The notes under the pieces are model-generated. The model was not told the origin of the DNA. It searched no databases and saw only the letters and a list, made by a program, of their open reading frames with translations. DNA of 14,066 nucleotides, taken from positions 1-14,066 of the forward strand of contig JAEZJQ010000146.1 in the NCBI GenBank assembly GCA_023436305.1, written 5' to 3'. Source of the stretch: Bacillota bacterium (lineage in GTDB: Bacteria > Bacillota > UBA4882 > UBA8346). Numbering within the stretch: position 1 is the first letter of the stretch; each line of letters opens with the position of its first letter. Position numbers and translations under genes: made by a program. Positions 1-5,629 of the stretch are shown here, piece after piece.

Positions 1-17
1 TCACTTATTATTGTTGA

Positions 18-1784
18 TTACTGGACCTGGCAAGCCGTCCCGTTTAAGGTAAAGCTGGTGGGTTTGGCATTGGTACCGCTATAGCTCAAATTAAACCCTA
101 AGTTCACCGTACCCCCGTTGGCCCCAATAGTGCTGTTATGTGAAAGATTTGTCGCCGAAACGGAAGCCCCATTCTGGGTATATGACGCATTCCAGATATT
201 GGTGACCTTTTGGTTGCCGGGGAACGTCCAGGCCAATGTCCAACCATTTACCGCCGTGGCGGTATTGTTTTTGACGGTGATGTTAACCGTGGCGCCGCTA
301 CCCCAGTCATTCATTTCATAAGTAACCACATAGCCGCCGGTAACCGGAGTTGGAGTTGTTCCCGTTGTCGGTGTTGCGGTTCGGATAGGTGTGGGGGTGG
401 GAGTCGGGGTCGGCGTTCCCGCTACCGGTGTCGGTGTTGGATTCGACGTACCCGTTGTAATCGCTACCGTGGCAATGGAGTTATTGGGTACGGTAACTGT
501 ATTACCGGAACCTAATGCGCCTTTATTCGTACATTTATTACTTCCACCCGGAGTCGTCACATAAACTGTCGAGCTGGATACACCGGTATTAAGACTTAAA
601 GTTACATTGGCATCCGAACCGCTGGTGTTGATCAGGATCACGCTAAGCGAATTGCCATTGGCGAAAGCCGTGGCTCTGACACCGGTGTTCGTCGACGAAG
701 CCGCTACTCTCTTGTACCCGGGATCGGTCCAACCGGCGAATTGTTTAACCACATAATAATAATCCGTGACTGTATAGGTTGAAGCGTTTTGTGAAGGTAA
801 ATTGACTAGACAGAGGTCGTTGTTAGCCCAAATGAGATCCCAGAAAAAATAAGCGTTTACTTGCTCATATACCAATGAGTTATACATCAATATAGCGGTA
901 TTAAGCGCTCCGCCTTGATCATATTCGGTTTGCCAACGCGGTTTGCTTGAATAAGCGTTATAGAGGGTTTGCATTATTGAGTTGAAACTATCCGGGCTGT
1001 TGGCATCGCCGCCGTTATATAGATGATGGCCGACAACGTCAATACTGGACTGGTTTAAACTAGCCATATAGTTTTGAACCTTACTACTTCCAATACCGGT
1101 AACCTCCGGTCCGACGATCTTCGGTTTTGGAGATATGGATGCTATGCTGCTGACGACGGCATCCAAAGCTTTACTATATGATGCATTCGTTCCTTCAGTC
1201 GTATCAAGCTGGCAGGTTTCCCAACCGGAATTTACATAATCCGGCTCATTTTGAATGCTGATATAGTCGGGCGTAAATCCCTTGCCTTGATAACCAAGCA
1301 GTGAATCACGCCAGTAAGTGCCGAATCCGCTGTAATTAAAAGCGCCGTTGACCTTGGCCAGCGTTCCGCCGTTAAGAACTCCGTTCGCTTTCAGATCCGA
1401 AGGCGGGGACCAGGAACAGAGCAGTACTTTCAGGTTGGGATTCCGTGACTTCCCCTGGGTGACCAGTTCCGCTTCATAAGGGCAGAAAGTGCCGCCCTCC
1501 CGGCCGCTGCCGTATGTATTTCGGAAACGGATAAAATCAAGATTATTTTTGAACAACAAATCATAAATTGCTGATTTACTTGAATTCCCGGTCAGCCATT
1601 CGCCATACCAAGCGCAAGCGGCTCCGAAACCGTCCAAAGTTTGATAAGTGGTGCCGGTATTAATTGTAACCGTAGCGGTAGCGGCGTTTATTTGTGGCAT
1701 CACAATGGCGCCTACCAGGACAATGATGAATATCGGAAGTAAATATCTTAAAAACAAACGGTTTTGATTACCTTTTTTCACCAT
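18..1784 (-). CDS. Secreted GH30-family glycoside hydrolase (probable xylanase) with Pro/Thr linker and C-terminal CBM2
   Basis: This is a 588-residue exported polysaccharide-degrading enzyme. A basic N-terminus and hydrophobic helix (residues 11-34, likely cut after INA) form a signal peptide. The catalytic (beta/alpha)8 barrel with its side beta-domain spans about residues 36-445. E180 in SIQNEPD is the expected acid/base and E287 in WQTEYD the expected nucleophile, the usual clan A/GH30 arrangement. The start QTLDGFGAACAW also fits GH30. Residues 449-481 are a Pro/Thr linker, encoded by a repetitive GC-rich stretch at 342-440. Residues 484-588 are a CBM2-type module with Trp494, Trp515, Trp519 and Trp531, implying binding to crystalline cellulose in plant cell walls. 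The ATG is preceded by AAGGAGG. The Arg-rich loop that reads glucuronate in canonical GH30_8 enzymes is not recognisable, so strict glucuronoxylanase specificity is doubtful. The family is confident; the substrate is an inference. Confidence 0.88.
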   Translation of the reverse strand: MVKKGNQNRLFLRYLLPIFIIVLVGAIVMPQINAATATVTINTGTTYQTLDGFGAACAWYGEWLTGNSSKSAIYDLLFKNNLDFIRFRNTYGSGREGGTFCPYEAELVTQGKSRNPNLKVLLCSWSPPSDLKANGVLNGGTLAKVNGAFNYSGFGTYWRDSLLGYQGKGFTPDYISIQNEPDYVNSGWETCQLDTTEGTNASYSKALDAVVSSIASISPKPKIVGPEVTGIGSSKVQNYMASLNQSSIDVVGHHLYNGGDANSPDSFNSIMQTLYNAYSSKPRWQTEYDQGGALNTAILMYNSLVYEQVNAYFFWDLIWANNDLCLVNLPSQNASTYTVTDYYYVVKQFAGWTDPGYKRVAASSTNTGVRATAFANGNSLSVILINTSGSDANVTLSLNTGVSSSTVYVTTPGGSNKCTNKGALGSGNTVTVPNNSIATVAITTGTSNPTPTPVAGTPTPTPTPTPIRTATPTTGTTPTPVTGGYVVTYEMNDWGSGATVNITVKNNTATAVNGWTLAWTFPGNQKVTNIWNASYTQNGASVSATNLSHNSTIGANGGTVNLGFNLSYSGTNAKPTSFTLNGTACQVQ

Positions 1785-1860
1785 ATTCTCCTCCTTATTT
1801 TAAAATATTACTCTACCGGTGTCTTACCCTGAATTAATTTACCGTTCATTCCTCCTTTCC

Positions 1861-1866
1861 ATTATA
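1861..1866 (-). promoter_or_regulatory. Candidate -10 element of the GH30 gene
   Basis: A perfect TATAAT lies on the minus strand about 75 bases upstream of the GH30 start, directly after a T-run. The -35 position (TTCAAT, 1884-1889, 17-base spacing) matches the consensus at only three of six bases, so an activator may be needed. A 7-bp hairpin (1873-1879 with 1902-1908, followed by CG and five T on the minus strand) overlaps this promoter. It could instead be a weak terminator or attenuator of a transcript starting further upstream. Confidence 0.35.
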
Positions 1867-1934
1867 AAAACGGGCATTCGCGGATTGAACCACCTCCTTG
1901 GGAATGCCGATTTGGGTATGGAATGAAGTTTCTT

Positions 1935-1996
1935 TACAATCGTTTTCATTCAACTTCGCAATTGATTCAATATCCTATTCGCTACAATCATTTGCA
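1935..1996. promoter_or_regulatory. Two direct copies of an operator-like 14-mer
   Basis: TACAATCGTTTTCA (1935-1948) and TACAATCATTTGCA (1983-1996) agree at 12 of 14 bases and start 48 bases apart. Read on the minus strand, the first copy, TGAAAACGATTGTA, with one upstream base, differs from the catabolite-response (cre) consensus WTGNAANCGNWNNCA at one position. Lying upstream of a secreted glycosidase gene, these could bind CcpA or another LacI-family regulator. The regulator is a guess. Confidence 0.35.
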
Positions 1997-2017
1997 GCGA
2001 TACGTAAAATAGTATGT

Positions 2018-2037
2018 TTCCGGGAACGTTCTCGGAA
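2018..2037. promoter_or_regulatory. 20-bp near-perfect palindrome, probable operator
   Basis: TTCCGGGAACGTTCTCGGAA is symmetric about 2027/2028, with nine of ten base pairs matching; only the 2023/2032 pair breaks symmetry. It stands about 150 bases upstream of the candidate GH30 promoter in AT-rich DNA. A CG-centred palindrome of this length is typical of a dimeric repressor site. No regulator gene is present in the window to assign it to. Confidence 0.4.
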
Positions 2038-2281
2038 TCTTGAAAAAAATTAACCGCTTTTACCCATATGTAATATTTATCAGAATAATCGTCTGTCTTT
2101 TATTCCCTGAAAACCCGTGCCATTGATGCACCATTAATACCCGCGATAAAAATCCATTCCGTTTATATCCTTGTACTTTCTTTTACAAAATAGATCATAT
2201 CACAAAGAGCAAAGTTGCTCAATACGAAATATTTAAAAGATTAAAAGTTTGCACCCTTATCCACCCGTTTGGATTTGGCTT

Positions 2282-2312
2282 AAAAACCGGTGATTCTTCA
2301 CCACCGGTTTTT
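2282..2312 (-). terminator. Intrinsic terminator of the 49-residue membrane peptide gene
   Basis: A perfect 11-bp stem, AAAAACCGGTG (2282-2292) with CACCGGTTTTT (2302-2312), encloses a 9-base loop. Because the stem is flanked by A-runs and T-runs it could work in both directions. It is the first such structure downstream of the minus-strand small gene ending at 2426. Confidence 0.7.
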
Positions 2313-2425
2313 AATTTTAATCCCATACTTTTTCCCGCAAGGTCAAGTAGTGCCGGTCTTGGCTTTTGCCACGGCAACAAAGGTTCCGGTAATGTCGCCG
2401 CCGCCGGAAATATTTAATTATCCGC

Positions 2426-2575
2426 TTACTTTTTGCGATTTATTAGGAAAAGCAACGCCAAAACAATCACAATATCAGCAATTATCAACAGCTTAAGATT
2501 AAAGTAAATTCCAGCAAGAGCAACAACAGCGACTATCGTAAATGCAATGACTTTAAACAGCGACGAATTGATCAA
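2426..2575 (-). CDS. Small two-helix membrane protein (49 residues, TTG start)
   Basis: This short gene starts with TTG at 2573-2575 and encodes 49 residues beginning MINSSLFKVIAFTIVAVVAL and ending NRKK. Two hydrophobic segments (about residues 7-24 and 28-45) are separated by a short YFNLK turn, with a basic tail, so a helical hairpin in the inner membrane with the positive tail in the cytoplasm is expected. Support for reality is good. GGAGG lies eight bases upstream of the TTG. A sigma-A-type promoter (TTGATT, 16 bases, TATAAT) lies just upstream, and a strong terminator lies downstream. It is monocistronic and divergent from the ychF-like gene. No family is recognised and no function is claimed. 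Confidence 0.65.
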   Translation of the reverse strand: MINSSLFKVIAFTIVAVVALAGIYFNLKLLIIADIVIVLALLFLINRKK

Positions 2576-2623
2576 ATCCGCACCCTCCTCAAGTTTACGA
2601 TGGGAAATTTTATTGTTAACCTT

Positions 2624-2651
2624 ATTATAACGTTGTTTTTAAGAAAATCAA
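2624..2651 (-). promoter_or_regulatory. Sigma-A-type promoter of the small membrane protein gene
   Basis: On the minus strand, TTGATT (2646-2651) is followed after 16 bases by a perfect TATAAT (2624-2629). The expected transcript start near 2617 leaves a leader of about 40 bases with GGAGG at 2584-2588. It is arranged back to back with the ychF promoter. Confidence 0.6.
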
Positions 2652-2690
2652 TCCACAGCTGCGCACGATCCTCCCACAGCCTGAAATTTC

Positions 2691-2719
2691 TTGCAAAAAT
2701 CCGGCGCCAAAATTATAAT
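2691..2719 (+). promoter_or_regulatory. Sigma-A-type promoter of the ychF-like gene
   Basis: TTGCAA (2691-2696), a 17-base spacer and a perfect TATAAT (2714-2719) lie about 70 bases upstream of the start codon. The -35 matches the consensus at four of six bases. Confidence 0.6.
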
Positions 2720-2786
2720 AATAAAGGAAAAAGAATAAGGAATGGCGAAAATTTCAATATTCTTTCCGTAAAAAAGGTGGTATATA

Positions 2787-3857
2787 ATGAATATCGGTAT
2801 TGTAGGCCTATCCGGCTCGGGAAAAACCACACTGTTCAACTTGCTTATCGAGGGCCGCGCCGACGCCGCTTCCGGCTCTAAAATGGCGGCTAATGTGGGA
2901 ATGGCCAGAGTTCCCGACCGTAGAATCGATTTTTTATCAAATATGTATAAACCCAAGAAAACAACCTACGCCCAGATGGAATTGATCGATCTCCCGGGCT
3001 TGGTCCCCGGCGGACAGGGCGGGACAAGTTTCCTAACCTCCGTCCGCAATGTAGATGCCCTGGTCCAAGTAGTCCGGGCCTTTGACGACCCCAAAGTCCC
3101 CCACCCGTCGGGCAGTATCGACCCCTGGCGGGATTTGAACCTGCTTCACGCCGAACTGCTCTTGGCTGATCTGGAACTGGTGGAGAAACGGATCGAGCGT
3201 CTGGAAGGAAGCAAGAAAAAGAAAGAAACCGAACAAGAAGAATTGGAACTGCTAAAAAGTTGCCGAAGCATCCTTGAAGGCGAAGGCCGCCTGGAATCTC
3301 TGGAATTCACCCCCGCTCAGGCCGAATTCGTCAACGGTTACGGTTTCCTAACCCAAAAGCCCATGCTGGTGGAAGTGAACCTGGACGAAGATCAGTGGCG
3401 TGCCGGAAAGTACCCCGGCCAGGAAAAACTGGAGCAATTCTGTACAGAACAGGGGGTTCCACTGCTGACGGTTTGCGCCAGAACCGAAATGGAGATCGGG
3501 CTGCTGCCGCCCTCTGAACGGGATGAGTTCCTGGCCGATCTGGGCGTGACTGAAAGCGGCATCGACCGGCTGGCCAGAGCCATTTACGGCCACCTGAAGC
3601 TAATCTCTTTCTTTACCGTTGGCGAAGATGAGGTACGGGCCTGGACCATAAATAAAGGGACCAATGCCAAACGCGCCGCCGGAAAGATCCACTCCGATAT
3701 CGAACGTGGCTTTATCCGGGCCGAAGTGCTTAAATATCAGCATTTACACGACTTAGGCTCCATGGCTAAAGTGAAAGAGAAAGGCCTCTTCCAACTGGAG
3801 GGGAAGGAGTATATTTTTGAAGACGGAGATATTGTGAATTTCCGGTTTAATGTATAA
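2787..3857 (+). CDS. ychF: YchF/OLA1-family P-loop NTPase, divergent member
   Basis: This is a 356-residue cytoplasmic NTPase of the Obg/YchF group, close to the usual length of about 363. The order is G domain, helical coiled-coil insertion (about 121-165) and a C-terminal TGS-like DUF933 domain (273-356, containing EVRAWTI and AAGKIHSDIERGFIRAE, which match the family closely). The Walker A motif is GLSGSGKTT (7-15) instead of the GLPNVGKST of ordinary YchF. The G3 motif is DLPGL (68-72). In place of NKxD there is N198-LD-E201, the NxxE pattern linked with ATP rather than GTP preference in this family. AAGGTGG six bases before the ATG supports the start. Family members bind ribosomes and are linked to stress and redox responses. 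The altered P-loop suggests a paralogue rather than the housekeeping copy. Confidence 0.85.
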   Translation: MNIGIVGLSGSGKTTLFNLLIEGRADAASGSKMAANVGMARVPDRRIDFLSNMYKPKKTTYAQMELIDLPGLVPGGQGGTSFLTSVRNVDALVQVVRAFDDPKVPHPSGSIDPWRDLNLLHAELLLADLELVEKRIERLEGSKKKKETEQEELELLKSCRSILEGEGRLESLEFTPAQAEFVNGYGFLTQKPMLVEVNLDEDQWRAGKYPGQEKLEQFCTEQGVPLLTVCARTEMEIGLLPPSERDEFLADLGVTESGIDRLARAIYGHLKLISFFTVGEDEVRAWTINKGTNAKRAAGKIHSDIERGFIRAEVLKYQHLHDLGSMAKVKEKGLFQLEGKEYIFEDGDIVNFRFNV

Positions 3858-3869
3858 CCATTTTCCATT

Positions 3870-3909
3870 AAAAAATGGAACCTAACTCTTTAGTTACGTT
3901 CCATTTTTT
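3870..3909 (+). terminator. Bidirectional intrinsic terminator between ychF and exbD
   Basis: Twelve pairs (AAAAAATGGAAC, 3870-3881, with GTTCCATTTTTT, 3898-3909), one C/C mismatch, then five more pairs close on a CTTT tetraloop. It lies 12 bases after the ychF stop and is flanked by A6 and T6. It can therefore terminate both the plus-strand ychF transcript and the convergent B12-uptake operon. Confidence 0.9.
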
Positions 3910-4026
3910 ATTCGAATATCACCGCGCTCAAGCTTGACCGGACATCCAACGCGGGTTAACGAAAGCGGATCGAAAAATAAAAAAATTTAAACAGATTCAA
4001 TTCCCTTACACCGGCGGTTTATGTTT

Positions 4027-4437
4027 TCATTCCTGCTTGACCTCCAGCGCAATCTTCGACAACCGGCAGCTCTTCACCACATCCAGCAATTTGACCACCC
4101 GCCCATAACGGCAATTCCGATCAGCCCGGATTACAACCACGGTTTCCCGGTTTTGAATCCGTAAACGCGCCGGTAATTCCTCTTCGCGAATCGCATGCCC
4201 TTCATAAAATATCCGGTTTTCCTTATCGATCCCGATTTCAATCTTTGCCGCCTCCTTTTGCGCAGCAGCGGAACCGCTATGCCGGGCCGCCGGAAGCTGA
4301 ATATTCATCCGGTGGCTCTTCTCGGCAAAGACGGAAGTCAGCATGAAAAAAGCGATTAAAGTAATCAATACGTCGATAAGATTGATAATCTCCAGTTTGG
4401 CCGAGGGCAATGGCGGTAATTTGATGGGATCGGCCAT
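4027..4437 (-). CDS. exbD: ExbD-type biopolymer transport protein
   Basis: This 136-residue inner-membrane subunit helps convert proton motive force into work on TonB. A short cytoplasmic N-terminus is followed by one membrane helix (about residues 17-36). The helix carries the essential acidic residue as D22 in INLIDVLITLIAFFML, the classical ExbD/TolR signature. The rest is a periplasmic domain of about 95 residues ending LEVKQE, of normal family length. The ATG lies one base after the exbB stop, with AAAGGAGG inside the end of exbB, so it is co-transcribed and probably translationally coupled. It is the last gene of the B12-uptake operon. Confidence 0.9.
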   Translation of the reverse strand: MADPIKLPPLPSAKLEIINLIDVLITLIAFFMLTSVFAEKSHRMNIQLPAARHSGSAAAQKEAAKIEIGIDKENRIFYEGHAIREEELPARLRIQNRETVVVIRADRNCRYGRVVKLLDVVKSCRLSKIALEVKQE

Positions 4438-4438
4438 G

Positions 4439-4879
4439 TTACTTCCCAGCCTCCTTTAAGGACGCATTGTAATCCTGAATATAGTTTTCAAGGCGCGCGG
4501 TAAAGTAATTATAAAAAATAGTGGCGATGACGGTGATGATTAAGCCGGTGGCCGTGGTAATTAATGCTTCGCTGATACCCCGGCTGATGATTACAGGGTC
4601 GGTAATGGCTTGCCGGCTGCCCAGCAAGTGAAAACTACGCATCAAGCCGATGACGGTGCCAATCAACCCCAACATCGGCGAGATGACGATAATGGTATGT
4701 AGAGCAATCATCCGCTGTCTCAAAGTTGGAATCATACACTCCGGCTTATCATAAGCGGCCAACGGGGTTTTCATGACCCGCAGGAAAACCACGAAGCGAT
4801 CCGCCACAATCGCCACCATTAACACCGAACAGGCGAGGAGCGGGATCATGAAAAAACCGCCCTGTTTCAATAATTCCAT
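4439..4879 (-). CDS. exbB: ExbB/TolQ/MotA-family proton channel, unusually short
   Basis: This inner-membrane subunit forms the proton channel with ExbD. The chosen start, MELLKQGGFFMIPLLACSVL, has GGAGG seven bases upstream and lies two bases after the tonB stop. A longer frame starting at 4966 would overlap tonB and add only non-homologous residues. The 146-residue product has three membrane helices (about 7-32, 61-82 and 105-128). The conserved SPMLGLIGTVIGLMRSF block in helix 2 and the EALITTATGLIITV block in helix 3 identify the family. The cytoplasmic loop between helices 1 and 2 is only about 28 residues, much shorter than the roughly 100 of enterobacterial ExbB. Confidence 0.88.
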   Translation of the reverse strand: MELLKQGGFFMIPLLACSVLMVAIVADRFVVFLRVMKTPLAAYDKPECMIPTLRQRMIALHTIIVISPMLGLIGTVIGLMRSFHLLGSRQAITDPVIISRGISEALITTATGLIITVIATIFYNYFTARLENYIQDYNASLKEAGK

Positions 4880-4881
4880 CG

Positions 4882-5619
4882 TTATTCCTCCAATTGAAAT
4901 CGCACCGGGATCCGCAGATAACACTCCACCGCTTCCCCCATGCGTAACGCCGGTTGATAGCGCCATTTTTTAACTGTTTGCAACGCGCTCCGGTCCAGTA
5001 TCTCAAAACCGGATGATTTAAAAATTGTGATGTCGCCGATGGCGCCGTCGGTCTTAATCAGAACCCGTAAGATGACCAATCCTTGCCAATTGTTTCGCTT
5101 GGCGATAGTCGGATACGCCGGATTCGGCGAATAGACACGGCGCGGAGATATCACCTGTGCGCCATCTCCGGGAATACCGGAACCATCGGAGTTTCCAGCA
5201 TCAAATCCTGTTCCGGGATTCGTGAGGAATGATCCTCCCGTACTTGTCCCCGAATTTGCTCCGGATTGCCCTGGGCCATTATTCATAGCCGGTTTAAAAT
5301 CCTCTTTAACCATTTCGGTTCCCGGTTTCCCGCTATCGGGCGCCGGACTCCCCCGGGCAGTTGGGTTCGTTACAGTTAGTGGTAAATTTGACCCGGCGGA
5401 GTGGATATTCGTCTTTGTAGCTGCCCCACGAGCCCCTTCCGCATTTACCGCTTCAAAGCCGTTCCGGTCTACCGGTGAACCCGCCTCATGGATATCGGTG
5501 ACCAACCGGAAGTAAGTAATCATATCCAATTCCAGCGGTGCTTTGTAAGTGCAAATACCTACACCGGTAATCACCACAATATGCAGAATGATCGACCCCA
5601 GCAAACAACGTTTAAACAC
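4882..5619 (-). CDS. tonB: TonB-family energy transducer
   Basis: This 245-residue protein couples the ExbB/ExbD motor to outer-membrane receptors. An N-terminal membrane anchor (about residues 7-25) is followed by a long Gly/Ser/Asn/Pro-rich periplasmic spacer (about 45-155). The C-terminal TonB domain (about 163-245) contains NPAYPTIAKRNNWQGLVILR, IGDITIFKSSGFEILDRSAL and VKKWRYQPAL, all matching the family. The spacer lacks the Pro-Lys/Pro-Glu repeats of E. coli TonB. The start is GTG, with AGGGGA six bases upstream overlapping the btuB stop, and the gap to btuB is 10 bases. Its place directly behind btuB suggests that it serves that receptor. Confidence 0.88.
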   Translation of the reverse strand: MFKRCLLGSIILHIVVITGVGICTYKAPLELDMITYFRLVTDIHEAGSPVDRNGFEAVNAEGARGAATKTNIHSAGSNLPLTVTNPTARGSPAPDSGKPGTEMVKEDFKPAMNNGPGQSGANSGTSTGGSFLTNPGTGFDAGNSDGSGIPGDGAQVISPRRVYSPNPAYPTIAKRNNWQGLVILRVLIKTDGAIGDITIFKSSGFEILDRSALQTVKKWRYQPALRMGEAVECYLRIPVRFQLEE

Positions 5620-5629
5620 GGCACATCCC

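Larger units (their letters stand above)
1785..2281. other. Long non-coding region upstream of the GH30 gene
   Basis: About 500 bases with no convincing gene on either strand. From left to right it holds the GH30 ribosome binding site (AAGGAGG, minus strand), a second RBS-like GGAAAGGAGG at 1850-1859 lying too close to an ATG to be a good start, a -10-like TATAAT, a small hairpin, two operator-like 14-mers, a 20-bp near-palindrome at 2018-2037 and a small palindrome GAGCAA-AG-TTGCTC at 2207-2220. The density of symmetric sites points to a regulated promoter region for the glycosidase. This is an inference from sequence only. Confidence 0.5.

Noticed and set aside
342..440. Repetitive GC-rich stretch considered as a tandem repeat or CRISPR-like element
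   Set aside because: It encodes the Pro/Thr linker between the GH30 and CBM2 domains in frame. No spacer-repeat pattern exists.
2290..2496. Plus-strand frame of 68 codons
   Set aside because: No RBS; it begins inside the terminator hairpin and runs antisense through the small membrane protein gene. The sequence has no family features.
4880..4966. Longer 5' end for exbB
   Set aside because: The extra 29 codons overlap the conserved TonB domain in another frame, have no ExbB similarity and no RBS; the ATG at 4879 has GGAGG at good spacing.
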